Shown here: positions 8,442-17,430 of the stretch, one piece after another
How the letters are laid out: each line of letters begins with the position of its first letter
How positions within the stretch are numbered: the stretch's first letter is position 1
Origin: Intestinicryptomonas porci
GTDB lineage: Bacteria; Verrucomicrobiota; Verrucomicrobiia; Opitutales; Intestinicryptomonadaceae
Direction: 5' to 3'
NCBI RefSeq assembly: GCF_033971905.1
Contig: NZ_JALBUT010000001.1
Location: 186,001-250,000, forward strand
Length of the DNA stretch: 64,000 nucleotides
Program-made: the position numbers and the translations under genes
The notes under the pieces: model-generated
What the model saw: the letters and a program-made list of their open reading frames with translations, nothing else
Databases searched by the model: none
Told to the model about the DNA's origin: nothing

Positions 8442-10100
8442 ATGGACTGGATTCAAAATTTGTTTTTCGGAACGGGAATTGCGCACAGCGTGGCAGTTTT
8501 GGCGCTTGTCATCTTTTTGGGCGTCGCGCTGGGAAAGTTTAAAGTGGGGGGGATTTCTCTCGGGGTTACGATGGCTTTGTTTGTGGGCATAGTCGCGAGC
8601 CATTTCGGAATGCGCATAGAGCACAATGTTTTGAATTTTGCCAAGGAATTCGGTTTGATATTGTTTGTTTTTGCGATAGGTTTGCAGGTTGGTCCGAGCT
8701 TTTTCTCGTCTTTTAAAGAGGGCGGGCTGAAAATGAACGCTGTTGCGGTTTTTCTTGTCGCAATGGGCGTTTTGACTTGCATTGCGCTAAAATTCATTAC
8801 GGGGCTTCCCATTGAAACAATGGTCGGCATTATGTCCGGCGCGGTTACAAACACTCCGGGGCTTGGCGCCGCAACGCAGACTTTCGCAGAGCTTAATCCG
8901 CAGGGCAATCCGTCCGCCATATCGATGGGCTATGCGGTTGCCTATCCGCTTGGCGTAATGGGCGTTATAGGCTCTCTTCTTCTCATAAAATTCATTTTTA
9001 AAATCAACATCGAAAAAGAAAACGCAAGCCTTGCGAAAAGCTCTCAGGACGCCGTTGACGCCCAGAGAATTTCATTGGTCGTCAAAAATCCCGCAATCGA
9101 CGGGAAGCACATACACGAACTCCGCGATTTGATTTCAAAGAACTTTGTAATATCGCGAATTTGCGGCGCGGACGGGGAAATTGTCGTGCCGAGCCCCGAT
9201 TCTGTTTTGACTTTGAACGACAAGATTTTGGTTATCACCGCAAAGCGAGACGTAAAGGCGGTAGAGGCGTTTATCGGCGAAAAAATAGACATGTCATGGG
9301 ACAGGCTGAAAGCCTACATGGCGGCGCGCCGAATTATGGTCACGAACGCTTCCGTAAACGGAAAAACTTTGTACAGGCTCGGCTTGTACGACGGCTTGGG
9401 CTTTAATATTACAAGGGTAAACCGCGCGGGCATCGACCTTGTCGCGCACCGCGATTTAAGCCTTCAAATAGGCGACCGCGTGACTATTGTCGGCAGTGAA
9501 TCGGCAATCAACAACATTGAAAAAAAATTGGGCAATTCCATGACAAATCTCCGCCATCCGAACATTGTCCCGATTTTTTTGGGGATTTTCCTCGGAGTTT
9601 TTGTCGGCTCGATTCCGTTCCACTTCCCGGGCATTCCCCAGGCTGTCAAGCTGGGCTTGGCGGGCGGGCCATTGGTTGTCGCCATTTTGCTTGGAAGGTT
9701 TGGCTACAAGCTAAATCTTGCCACATACACCACCGTCAGCGCAAATTTGATGATAAGGGAATTTGGCATTGCTCTCTTTTTGGCGGGTGTCGGTCTCGGC
9801 GCAGGCGAAGGATTTTTGGACACTGTCTTGAACGGCGGCTACAAGTGGATTGCCTATGGCGCGATGATTACCGTTATCCCCGTAATGACGGCGGCATTTT
9901 TGGGCAGGCTGTTTTTCAGGCTCGATTATTTCACTTTGATGGGCGTGATTTCAGGTTCTACGACAAATCCTCCCGCGCTTGCCTACTCAAACGCGGCGTC
10001 TCCCAACGACTTGCCCGCCGTCGGCTATTCAACGGTATATCCGCTTTCGATGTTTTTGAGGGTGTTGTCCGCCCAGCTCTTAATCATATTCTTTTTATAA
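8442..10100 (+). CDS. AspT/YidE/YbjL-type transporter with TrkA-C domains
   Basis: A 552-residue inner-membrane protein made of two membrane halves with a cytoplasmic insert. Residues 1-190 and 375-552 are hydrophobic. Each half carries the family signature, GAVTNTPGLGAATQ in the first and GSTTNPPALAYSN in the second, which supports an internal duplication. The insert contains two RCK C-terminal (TrkA-C) modules, recognised by LNDKILVITAKRDVKAVE and LQIGDRVTIVGSE. Relatives include aspartate:alanine exchangers, but most members have no known substrate. The gene is monocistronic and follows a 177-base intergenic region shared divergently with ogt. Confidence 0.85.
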   Translation: MDWIQNLFFGTGIAHSVAVLALVIFLGVALGKFKVGGISLGVTMALFVGIVASHFGMRIEHNVLNFAKEFGLILFVFAIGLQVGPSFFSSFKEGGLKMNAVAVFLVAMGVLTCIALKFITGLPIETMVGIMSGAVTNTPGLGAATQTFAELNPQGNPSAISMGYAVAYPLGVMGVIGSLLLIKFIFKINIEKENASLAKSSQDAVDAQRISLVVKNPAIDGKHIHELRDLISKNFVISRICGADGEIVVPSPDSVLTLNDKILVITAKRDVKAVEAFIGEKIDMSWDRLKAYMAARRIMVTNASVNGKTLYRLGLYDGLGFNITRVNRAGIDLVAHRDLSLQIGDRVTIVGSESAINNIEKKLGNSMTNLRHPNIVPIFLGIFLGVFVGSIPFHFPGIPQAVKLGLAGGPLVVAILLGRFGYKLNLATYTTVSANLMIREFGIALFLAGVGLGAGEGFLDTVLNGGYKWIAYGAMITVIPVMTAAFLGRLFFRLDYFTLMGVISGSTTNPPALAYSNAASPNDLPAVGYSTVYPLSMFLRVLSAQLLIIFFL

Positions 10101-10194
10101 TCGCGGCAATCTTTTAATCCAATTTTATATTTGACAATAATTGGGAATGTAGGATTATGTTTATTTTCTTTTTAGTGAGCAATTATCGGAAAAT

Positions 10195-11952
10195 ATGCTA
10201 AATTTTTCAGAACAATGTATGGACATGGCCCGCGCTATTTTGGGCCGCAACTTGGAATCCGTCAATGAAGACGGCACAATATCTCCCCTCGACGGGGAAA
10301 CTTCGTCCCCCGATGAACAGGGGCATGCGGCTTTCGCCCTCGGCGAATTTTACAGGGCTACGGGCGAAACCAATTTTAACGGCTTTGATATTGTTGATCT
10401 CGCCTCCCGCTGCATTACTTCCCAGGCGTTTTCCGATTCCGACGCCGAAAACGGCATAGGCTACTCCGCGCTCGGTCTTCTTTCTTTCGGGCCCGCCAAA
10501 GACCGCAATCCTGTCTGGGAAAAGCTTTCGGAAGAAACTCGCAAGGTTTTGGACCGCCAGCTTTTGGCGCGTACCGACTACGAAAATTCCTACCAGATTT
10601 TCAACATCGCAAAGGCGGTTGCCCGCTTTTCGATGGGGCTTAGCAAAAAGGACGAAACGGGCAAGCTGATTGACAGGTTTTTGGAGCGCATACAGGCGAC
10701 TTCTTCCGCAAACTATTTTGACGACAAGGTTGAAGACCGAATTACAGGCGTTTTCGACTTGGCAGGAATATCGTCTTTTGTGTTTATCCGCCAGGCTTTA
10801 CAGCTCCATGCAAACATACATTTGCGCGACCGTAAAATTCCGTCTTTGCGCACTTTCGCCGAAAAATACTTAAAGCTTCTTCCCGACATTGTGAGAGCCG
10901 ACGGGCTTGGTTGGGCGTTCGGCAGGGGGCTTGGAGCGTACAGCCAGATGTACTGCATTTCGATGATTTTGCAGGCAATGCGCGACGGCTGGATTGCGGA
11001 AGAAAAAATGGCGGACTACATGGATATTCTCCGCCGCCTCTTCCAGTTCTTCTTCATGACCTACCTCGACCAGGAAAACGGCTATATGGTCGTCCGCGAC
11101 GCGGAGCGCACTTCCGATTCCTCTTCAACCAGAATGGTTAATTTTGACGCCGCACGCTACTTGTGCCAGTGGTCGCGCCTTGCAAAATGCGTTGCGCGCC
11201 CGTTGCAGGTAAAGCCCCGCTTGGTAAAGAGCTTCGGAAAATATGTTTCTTTTGACTCATCGCAGAAAAAAGAGCAGGGCATATTCATTTACCACAATGC
11301 AGAAAGCGGAATGCATTTGCATCTCCCGCTGATTTCTCCGGGAGTTTCAAACACCTCTTCATCGCTTGCGTTCCCTCACATGACGGGCATTTTCGACTGG
11401 CCCGCCGACCGTTATATGCCGATTCTTGTTCCCGAACTCGTTTTTGACGGCAAAAAGACTGTACCTTCTTATTACGGCAAGCGTTGCACAACGGGCATCG
11501 GATTGCGCAATTCGTACTTTTTCAGATACGAACAGCCGGAGCTTATTTCTTCCGACGGCGAAATTTTAAACGGCATCGGCTCTTGCAAGGTCAACTGGAC
11601 TTTTTCGGGCGACAAAATAACTGCCGACTTCATCTATTCCGTAAAACAGCAAGTCAAGCTTGATTCAATGCGTTTTGTGGTCGCCATTGCTTCTCCGCAC
11701 AGCGAATACCATGTCCCCACAACCTACGCAATCGGCGAAAACGGCTTGGGCATAGGTGTTGAAAAAGACGATTTCCAGGCGGAATGGATAGACACGCAGG
11801 TGGTGACGGAAGATCCCGCATACCGTACTTTCTGGGGCAATATCCACTATCTGCAAATTCTTGAAAGGAAGCATCCGATGGTTATGCGTCCAGGAATGCA
11901 GTATCGTTTGACTGTTTCTTTCCAGCCTGACATAACGTTTGCCGAAGCATAA
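10195..11952 (+). CDS. Conserved-looking protein of unknown function, 585 residues
   Basis: A soluble 585-residue protein without signal peptide or membrane segment. Roughly the first 330 residues are helix-rich (HAAFALGEFYRATGE, LGWAFGRGLGAYSQMYCISM). The remainder looks β-rich (GIFIYHNAESGMHLHLPL, YRLTVSFQPDI). An all-helical toroid followed by a β-sandwich is the shape of many polysaccharide lyases and glycoside hydrolases, but I see no diagnostic catalytic motif, so this is only a resemblance. Codon use and reading-frame quality are like its neighbours. Its TAA stop directly abuts the repeat array at 11951. Confidence 0.65.
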   Translation: MLNFSEQCMDMARAILGRNLESVNEDGTISPLDGETSSPDEQGHAAFALGEFYRATGETNFNGFDIVDLASRCITSQAFSDSDAENGIGYSALGLLSFGPAKDRNPVWEKLSEETRKVLDRQLLARTDYENSYQIFNIAKAVARFSMGLSKKDETGKLIDRFLERIQATSSANYFDDKVEDRITGVFDLAGISSFVFIRQALQLHANIHLRDRKIPSLRTFAEKYLKLLPDIVRADGLGWAFGRGLGAYSQMYCISMILQAMRDGWIAEEKMADYMDILRRLFQFFFMTYLDQENGYMVVRDAERTSDSSSTRMVNFDAARYLCQWSRLAKCVARPLQVKPRLVKSFGKYVSFDSSQKKEQGIFIYHNAESGMHLHLPLISPGVSNTSSSLAFPHMTGIFDWPADRYMPILVPELVFDGKKTVPSYYGKRCTTGIGLRNSYFFRYEQPELISSDGEILNGIGSCKVNWTFSGDKITADFIYSVKQQVKLDSMRFVVAIASPHSEYHVPTTYAIGENGLGIGVEKDDFQAEWIDTQVVTEDPAYRTFWGNIHYLQILERKHPMVMRPGMQYRLTVSFQPDITFAEA

Positions 11953-12217
11953 TTATTTTGCGTGAAATTGCGGCTTATACTCCGCTTCACTAAAAAAACT
12001 GCAATAGTCACGTACGTTTATGTACACTCCTACTGCAATTTTTTTCGGAATGCTCGTCTGACCCCTGATTTGATGCAAAATAATAAATAAAAGAGGCGTG
12101 AAATTATGTTTCTCCGCTTCACTAAAAAAACTGCAATAGTCACGTACGTTTATGTACGCTCCTATCGCAGTTTTTTTGTAAATGCTCGTCTAAGCCGCAA
12201 TTTGACGCAAAATATTT
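11951..12217. repeat. Array A: two copies of a nested hairpin repeat
   Basis: Two adjacent copies of an element of about 125-135 bases begin at the stop codon of the 585-residue gene. Copy 1 is about 11951-12085 and copy 2 about 12094-12217. Each has an inner hairpin with A-rich and T-rich arms. In copy 2, AAAAAAACTGCAATAG (12124-12139) pairs with 12162-12177, leaving one A·C mismatch, and an apical CGTAC/GTACG stem closes a 6-base loop. The outer arms at 11955-11977 and 12191-12213 are inverted repeats with one mismatch in 23 bases. The A/T-flanked hairpin should also act as a bidirectional terminator. The same element recurs at 28223. Confidence 0.85.
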
Positions 12218-12228
12218 AGAGTTGTAGA

Positions 12229-12330
12229 CGTTAAATTTGGTTTGTGTTTCGCTTCATAAAATAATTGTCGTAGATTTGTAATGTGTACTTTTACGGCAGT
12301 TTTTTGTTTCTTGTCGAATCTGTAACTTGC
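12229..12330. repeat. Degraded third copy of the array A element
   Basis: The order of words follows the two upstream copies: TTAAATTTGG, then TTTCGCTTCATAAAA, a TGTACTTTTACGGCAGTTTTTT block and CTTGTCGAATCTGTAACTT. The hairpin arms no longer match well. I read it as a decayed copy. The rest of the gap up to folE2 (12331-12576) is AT-rich and shows nothing else I can support. Confidence 0.55.
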
Positions 12331-12576
12331 CGTAGAATTGCAAGTGGCAGGAGAAAATTAGATGGTATGTTTCATTGTTTAGGCAGTTAAAATACTTTCT
12401 CTTTTAGTTTAAGAATGTAGGCGATTTCTGAAAAAACAGTATTTTTTGTTCTCATAAAAATCGTTTTGAAGTTGCCGATATAAAAATAGTCTCGACAAGG
12501 CGCGTTTTTAGACGCATAAAAATTACCTTTTAAAATAATCGGTTTTCGCGTGAATAAAAAAAGCGGCGGTTTTAAG

Positions 12577-13533
12577 ATGATGAAAGACAAAAAAGACAAT
12601 TCGATAAACCTTGTGTCTCCGAAAGATTTTTACGGCGTCGCCGCAAATTGCGGCAGTTCGTCCCTGCCCGACATGCAAAACGCGGATTCTTCGCAAATAA
12701 AGGGCGCGAATGTTCCCATTATGCAGGTCGGAATGCACAACTTCAAGCTTCCCCTGAAATTCATTTCAAAAGACTGCGAAGTGCGCGAGCTTCAAGCTTC
12801 GGTGACGGGCACTGTTTCGCTCGCCTCAAATTCAAAGGGCATAAACATGTCGCGCATAATGCGCACGTTTTACGATTTTAAGGAAAGGGTGTTTTCGCCC
12901 GAAATATTGTCGGAGATTTTGCGCGCGATGAAAAAGCAGGTTTCAACTTCCCGCGCGGGCATAAAGATTTCTTTTCAATACCCGATGAAGCAGAAGAGCC
13001 TGCGCAGCGGTCTTGAAGGTTGGCAGTACTACGACTGCGCATACGAGGCGCGTCTGGACGATCTGGACAGGCTTCGCAGGCTGGTGCACTTTGATTTTGT
13101 GTACTCCTCCGCCTGCCCATGCTCGGCTGAACTAAGCGAGCATGCGCGCATAAACCGCGACATTTACTGCGTGCCGCATTCCCAGCGTTCAAAGGTCAGG
13201 GTAAGCGTCGAGCTTGCGAAGGGCGAAACGCTTTTTATTGAGGACTTGCACGCGCACTGCCTAAACGCCCTTAAAACCGAAACACAGGTGATGGTAAAGC
13301 GCGAGGACGAGCAGGCGTTTGCGGAGCTTAACGGAGCTTATGTAAAATTTGTGGAAGACGCCGCCCGCTTGATTTACGCGGAGCTTGACAAAGATTCGCG
13401 CATAGCCGATTTTGAGGCGGCTTGCATACACTTGGAAAGCTTGCATTCGCACAATGCAGTGAGCGTAATTTGCAAGGGCAAGCCGGGCGGCTTTAACGCC
13501 TCTTTTAACGATTTTAGCTCTCTGGTTTGCTGA
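12577..13533 (+). CDS. folE2: GTP cyclohydrolase FolE2 (type IB)
   Basis: About 318 residues from the ATG at 12577; a GTG at 12550 would add nine residues. I prefer the ATG because a GGCGG lies 7 bases upstream. The enzyme converts GTP to 7,8-dihydroneopterin triphosphate, the first step toward folate or queuosine-type pterins. Family marks are KGINMSR (first third), SSACPCS carrying the active-site Cys, VPHSQRS, and ESLHSHNAVSV near the C terminus. FolE2 enzymes accept metals other than zinc and in many bacteria are expressed under zinc limitation. I found no convincing Zur box in the upstream AT-rich stretch. Confidence 0.92.
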   Translation: MMKDKKDNSINLVSPKDFYGVAANCGSSSLPDMQNADSSQIKGANVPIMQVGMHNFKLPLKFISKDCEVRELQASVTGTVSLASNSKGINMSRIMRTFYDFKERVFSPEILSEILRAMKKQVSTSRAGIKISFQYPMKQKSLRSGLEGWQYYDCAYEARLDDLDRLRRLVHFDFVYSSACPCSAELSEHARINRDIYCVPHSQRSKVRVSVELAKGETLFIEDLHAHCLNALKTETQVMVKREDEQAFAELNGAYVKFVEDAARLIYAELDKDSRIADFEAACIHLESLHSHNAVSVICKGKPGGFNASFNDFSSLVC

Positions 13534-13545
13534 AATTTAAATAAT

Positions 13546-13579
13546 AAAAAAACCTTTATCTTTCGATAAAGGTTTTTTT
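13546..13579. terminator. Bidirectional Rho-independent terminator
   Basis: A perfect 15-base stem, seven A then CCTTTATC against GATAAAGG then seven T, closes a TTTC loop. Being A-rich on one arm and T-rich on the other, it can stop transcription of folE2 on the + strand and of the aldolase-like gene arriving from the − strand. Confidence 0.9.
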
Positions 13580-13596
13580 GTGCCCAATCGGATTTC

Positions 13597-14598
13597 CTAT
13601 ATTTCACGCATTGTCTGGTCGTAGAAATAAAGAATGTCTTTTTTGTTTTCGCTGTCTTGATGCGCCATTGCCGAGCGCGGGTGGCGGTTCAAAAGCCCTG
13701 TGAGCATGTAGGGATAGTCGAAGCCCCAGCCGAGCTTTTCGCGCAGAGGTTCGATGTCGTTTTGTATGCATTCGAGAACGGGGCGGAGCATATACTTTGG
13801 GTTATGCAAAAATCCGATTAAAAGTTCCAGAGGGCAGTTGCCTGCGCCGCGTCCCAATCCCGCCATTGTGGCGTCAAGCATGTTTATGCCCTTTGTTATG
13901 GCTTCGATGGTGTTTGCGAAAGCAAGCTGCATGTTGTTGTGGGCGTGAATGCCGACTTCCTTGCCCGCGGCTCTTGCGTACTTTAAATACTTGCGCGCCA
14001 TGTAGCCGATTTGTTCGGTGTAAAGCGAGCCGAAGCTGTCCACTAAGTAAATTGTGCCGACGGGAGACTGGGAGAGCATTTCCAAGGCTTCGTCCAATTC
14101 CTGCTCGCGTACGGTTGAAATCGCCATGATGTTTACGGTTGTTTCATAGCCCTTGTCTGTCGCGTCTTTAATCATGTCGATTGCAAGGGGAAGCTGGTGA
14201 ATATATGTCGCCACCCTTATCATGTCGAGGGGGCTTTTTTCCTTGGGGAGAATGTCGGTTTTGTAGTCGCTTTTTTCGGCGTCTGCCATTGCGCAGAGCT
14301 TCAAGTCCGACTTGTTGTCTCCTACAATTCTGCGCACATCGTCTTCGTCGCAGGAACGCCATGCGCCGTATTTGTTGGGAGCGAAAATCTTTTTGCTGTT
14401 TTTGTAGCCGATTTCCATATAGTCTATGCCCGCCGCCGTGCATGCGTCATAGACTGCCCTTACGGTTTTGTCTTCAAAATTGCTGTCGTTCATCAGACCG
14501 CCGTCGCGTATGGTGCAGTCGAGAACTTTTATCTCTTTGCGGTAGCCTATCCATCTTCCCGCGGAGTTTTGAGGTTTTTCTTTTGTTTTTGCGCTCAT
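13597..14598 (-). CDS. HMGL-like aldolase-domain protein (pyruvate carboxyltransferase family)
   Basis: A 333-residue TIM-barrel protein of the HMG-CoA lyase/DRE-TIM metallolyase group. It shows the N-terminal metal and catalytic signature LDCTIRDGG (26-34), MEIGY near 61, LVDSFGSLY, the divalent-metal motif GIHAHNNMQLA, and the glycine loop AGLGRGAGNCPLE. It resembles the aldolase domain of 4-hydroxy-2-oxovalerate aldolase more than isopropylmalate synthase. There is no partner acetaldehyde dehydrogenase nearby, so the substrate is open. Homologues stand alone in surface-sugar loci of other bacteria. It converges with folE2 across a shared terminator. Confidence 0.8.
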   Translation of the reverse strand: MSAKTKEKPQNSAGRWIGYRKEIKVLDCTIRDGGLMNDSNFEDKTVRAVYDACTAAGIDYMEIGYKNSKKIFAPNKYGAWRSCDEDDVRRIVGDNKSDLKLCAMADAEKSDYKTDILPKEKSPLDMIRVATYIHQLPLAIDMIKDATDKGYETTVNIMAISTVREQELDEALEMLSQSPVGTIYLVDSFGSLYTEQIGYMARKYLKYARAAGKEVGIHAHNNMQLAFANTIEAITKGINMLDATMAGLGRGAGNCPLELLIGFLHNPKYMLRPVLECIQNDIEPLREKLGWGFDYPYMLTGLLNRHPRSAMAHQDSENKKDILYFYDQTMREI

Positions 14599-14709
14599 AA
14601 TAAAAGATTGTAAGGTTATAATGAAAATTTATTCCGCCTTCTTTTTCAACAAAAAAATAAATGCTCCCATGCCTTAAAATCCCTTGCATTTTTTTGCTCA
14701 AAAGTTTTT

Positions 14710-15636
14710 ATGGGAAAAATGCATGTCAATTTGCTTCCAATACATATTTTTATAAGCATCACGTTTTTTACCGCGGGAGCGTTTATGTATTTTTTGCCGC
14801 GAAATCCGATTTTCGGGATGAGGTCGAAATACACCGTTGCGAGCAACGCCCTTTGGTCGAAATACAATAAAATAAGTGGGGCGGCTATATCAGGATTGGG
14901 TGCGCTGATGTTTGCGTGTGCGGCAAACGGGTGGCCGCTTGATTCTGAATGGGTTGTTTTTTCTTTGGCGGCGGGGATTGCCGCGCTGTTTTTTTTCAGC
15001 AAGAGGGATTATGAAAAGGCAAAGTCGAAAGGCTTGACGGATTTTGACTCTGATGTTCCCCAAAGCGGACAGCCCAAAACTAAACTTTCTCAAAAGGTCG
15101 GCGGCTTGACATTCTCAAAAGAAAATGGTGTGAACGTGTTTTACTGCCTTTTTTGCGCATTCTTGATTTTTGTGTTTTACGCATGGTTTAGGCATGTTTC
15201 GGGCTTTATGCCGCAAAAGGTTGTAAGCCATGTAAATTCTTCAGGAGTTGCGGACGGGGTGGTTTCAAGCGGCGACTTGTTTTTCGTGCTAAACACTTTG
15301 TTTGGTGTGGTCTTGGTTTTTGCGGTTCTTGTGGGAACGGTTTTTGCAAAATTTTTTAAGGGGAGGGCAACTGCGCCGTTTTCGCTTAAAACCGCGCCGA
15401 TTTGCACGGCGGTTGCGGTTGCGACTCTTTGTTGCGGTTTGATAGCCCAGATAAACTATTTGATTTGCGCCGTAAGTTTGCCTTCGTTCGATTTGAAAGA
15501 TTTTTCGCTTTGCATATTTTTGGCGTACTGCGCAAGCTTCGGGGCAATCGCGATTTTGATTGCGGCAAGCGAACGCGGCAAAAGAATCGGCTCAATCCCA
15601 AAAAACGAAAAGAGCAGGAAAAAGAGGAGGCGTTAG
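14710..15636 (+). CDS. SdpI-like/DUF1648-like membrane protein
   Basis: A 308-residue protein with about seven hydrophobic segments. Residues 32-57 (NPIFGMRSKYTVASNALW and on) match the cytoplasmic SdpI signature, Asn-x-x-x-Gly-x-Arg with a following Trp. Later, MPQKVVSHVNSSGVADG matches the DUF1648 pattern of a Pro, a His and a Gly-x-x-D. In SdpI of Bacillus, DUF1648 comes before the SdpI motif, whereas here the order is reversed. SdpI confers immunity to a killing factor, but most homologues have no known role. No ribosome-binding site is obvious; the ATG at 14719 is an alternative start. Confidence 0.65.
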   Translation: MGKMHVNLLPIHIFISITFFTAGAFMYFLPRNPIFGMRSKYTVASNALWSKYNKISGAAISGLGALMFACAANGWPLDSEWVVFSLAAGIAALFFFSKRDYEKAKSKGLTDFDSDVPQSGQPKTKLSQKVGGLTFSKENGVNVFYCLFCAFLIFVFYAWFRHVSGFMPQKVVSHVNSSGVADGVVSSGDLFFVLNTLFGVVLVFAVLVGTVFAKFFKGRATAPFSLKTAPICTAVAVATLCCGLIAQINYLICAVSLPSFDLKDFSLCIFLAYCASFGAIAILIAASERGKRIGSIPKNEKSRKKRRR

Positions 15637-15637
15637 C

Positions 15638-16378
15638 TTAAAACAATTCCGCCTGTTTTGGCTTTGGAGTTTCGTCTCTTAGCTTTTTTAAAAAGCTTGG
15701 GCGATGCACTTGGCTTGCGCCGTAAATTAAAATGTTTTGCAAGTGTAGCGGCGTTCCGTATCCCTTGTGGATTTCAAACCCGTAGCGCGGATATTTAAGC
15801 GCGAGTTTTTCCATCATTTCGTCTCTTGTTACTTTCGCGACGATGGATGCAGCGGCTATTGCAAGGCTTGAAGCGTCTCCCTTTACGATTGCAAAGTGCC
15901 TGTACGGAAAATTTTTAAGCTTTATTCCGTCTATTAAAACTTCCGCCCTGCTCAAATCCGAGCCTCCCTCTCCGAAGAGTGTTGCGGGCATCGAGGAGTT
16001 TGCAAGTGAAAGATTGCCGCGCACGTTCACTGCGTCGAGCGCGCGACGCATTGCGATTTTGGTTGCGCCCAAAATATTGAATTTTTCGATTTCCTCAACC
16101 GTTGCAATTCCCGCTTCAAAGTCCAATACGCCGTTTTGCTTTAAATGGGAAAGCTTTTTAAAAAGCTCTTTTCGGGTTTCTTCCGAAAGCTTTTTTGAAT
16201 CGTTTAGCTTTTCGAGCGATTTAAGAAGGGAATTGTCTTCGTAAAACTTGTCGCTTATTGAGACTGCCGCCGCAACGACATCACCGGCAAGCGCGCCTCT
16301 TCCCGCCTCGTCAACGCCCACTATGAAGCGTTTTGAGCGCATGTACGGCTTGTCGAATTCGGCGAGAACTCCAATCAT
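15638..16378 (-). CDS. rnhB: Ribonuclease HII
   Basis: A 246-residue enzyme that cuts the RNA strand of RNA:DNA hybrids and removes single ribonucleotides from DNA. The active-site acid pair is in VGVDEAGRGALAG (Asp23, Glu24). Further marks are LIDGIKLKNFP with another catalytic Asp and AAASIVAKVTRDEMM. The length is usual or slightly long for RnhB. The start overlaps the end of rnhC by 4 bases (ATGA), so the two are an operon. The gene ends 2 bases from the convergent SdpI-like gene. Confidence 0.93.
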   Translation of the reverse strand: MIGVLAEFDKPYMRSKRFIVGVDEAGRGALAGDVVAAAVSISDKFYEDNSLLKSLEKLNDSKKLSEETRKELFKKLSHLKQNGVLDFEAGIATVEEIEKFNILGATKIAMRRALDAVNVRGNLSLANSSMPATLFGEGGSDLSRAEVLIDGIKLKNFPYRHFAIVKGDASSLAIAAASIVAKVTRDEMMEKLALKYPRYGFEIHKGYGTPLHLQNILIYGASQVHRPSFLKKLRDETPKPKQAELF

Positions 16379-17343
16379 TTTTCAGCCTCTTTCAGGGCTT
16401 CCTGCGCGGTTTTAAAGTGCATTTTCGCAAATTTTGGCAGGGCTTCTTTGCCGAACTTTTTTACGATTGCGACAGCCTGTTCCTTTGTCTTTGAGCTTGC
16501 GCCCTTCATCAAATCTTCTCCAAATTCCGCTGAAAGCTTGCGCATTGCAAATATGTAGGTTGCCCTCGCGATTATTGAGGCGGCGGCGACAACGGGGTCT
16601 TCTTCCGCCTTTGTCTGCATTTTAAGCTCAAAATTTTTTACGGAATCCGCTTTTAGCTGCTTTTGCACTAAGGGCTGTTTTGTGAACTGGTCGAGCATTC
16701 CCCATGGCACTTGGCGTTCTAAAAGCGCGTTTTCGATTGCCTTTGCGTGCATCCAGGCGAGCATTTTGTTGAGATTTCCAAATCTTCTGTAAAGCTCGTT
16801 ATATTTTTCCATGTTCGCGTAGCTGACCTTGACGGCGACGCCTTTTGTGTCGCGAATTTTTTTTGCCATTGCAAGGGCTGCCTTGTCGCTTGAAACTTTT
16901 TTCGATTCTTTCAGTCCGTCTTCCTGCCATTTTCTGACGGCTTCCGCATCGGCGATGACGCATGCCGAAACCAAAGGCCCGAAGAGGTCGCCCTTGCCGC
17001 TTTCGTCAATGCCTGCATGGGCTTCGTACCATTCGGGGTGGCGTTCTTCTTCGTATCCGAATTCCGCCGCTTGGAAAATTTCGGGTTCGAGGACGAACAT
17101 TACAAAGTCTTCGGTTCCTTTCCCTTGCACGACAAGTTTTCCCGAATTGTACGCCACCACATTTGTGTCGCGGTTTTTGTAGGCGAATTTTGCGTAGTTT
17201 ACCTTGTACGGAGCCCATAGGTGCGAGTTGAGCCACTCTTCGAGCTTTTTCATTTGAGAAGGGTCGATAGGGTGGGTGTAGAGCGTCTTTTTTTTAGGCT
17301 CCAGCTCGGCGGCGAGGTCGGCGTAAGTTTTGGGTCTTTTCAT
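16375..17343 (-). CDS. rnhC: Ribonuclease HIII
   Basis: A 322-residue type 2 RNase H. Roughly 90 residues precede the catalytic domain and resemble the TBP-like substrate-binding domain of RNase HIII (MKKLEEWLNSHLWAPYK, VVQGKGTEDFVMFVLEP). The active site is HAGIDESGKGDLFGPLV, where Gly-Lys-Gly instead of Gly-Arg-Gly is typical of RnhC, and ASIIARATYIFAM follows. Type HIII enzymes degrade hybrids well but excise single ribonucleotides poorly, so the two genes could divide the work. It is first in the rnhC-rnhB pair. Confidence 0.92.
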   Translation of the reverse strand: MKRPKTYADLAAELEPKKKTLYTHPIDPSQMKKLEEWLNSHLWAPYKVNYAKFAYKNRDTNVVAYNSGKLVVQGKGTEDFVMFVLEPEIFQAAEFGYEEERHPEWYEAHAGIDESGKGDLFGPLVSACVIADAEAVRKWQEDGLKESKKVSSDKAALAMAKKIRDTKGVAVKVSYANMEKYNELYRRFGNLNKMLAWMHAKAIENALLERQVPWGMLDQFTKQPLVQKQLKADSVKNFELKMQTKAEEDPVVAAASIIARATYIFAMRKLSAEFGEDLMKGASSKTKEQAVAIVKKFGKEALPKFAKMHFKTAQEALKEAEK

Positions 17344-17364
17344 AATAAAAAATTGTGCTTAAAA

Positions 17365-17406
17365 TAAAAAAAGCGCACGTTGCCATTATTGGATAAACGC
17401 GCGCTT
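17365..17406 (-). terminator. Rho-independent terminator for the 245-residue secreted protein gene
   Basis: On the − strand AAGCGCGCGTT pairs with AACGTGCGCTT over 11 positions with one G·T wobble, closing a 14-base loop (17371-17381 with 17396-17406). A T-rich tail follows at the lower coordinates. It separates the secreted protein gene from rnhC. Confidence 0.7.
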
Positions 17407-17430
17407 CTTCAACAAAAATCTTTTAAATTT

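Noticed and set aside
11951..12217. CRISPR-like array
   Set aside because: The repeats are over 100 bases with internal hairpins and there are no unique spacers of regular length or cas genes nearby.
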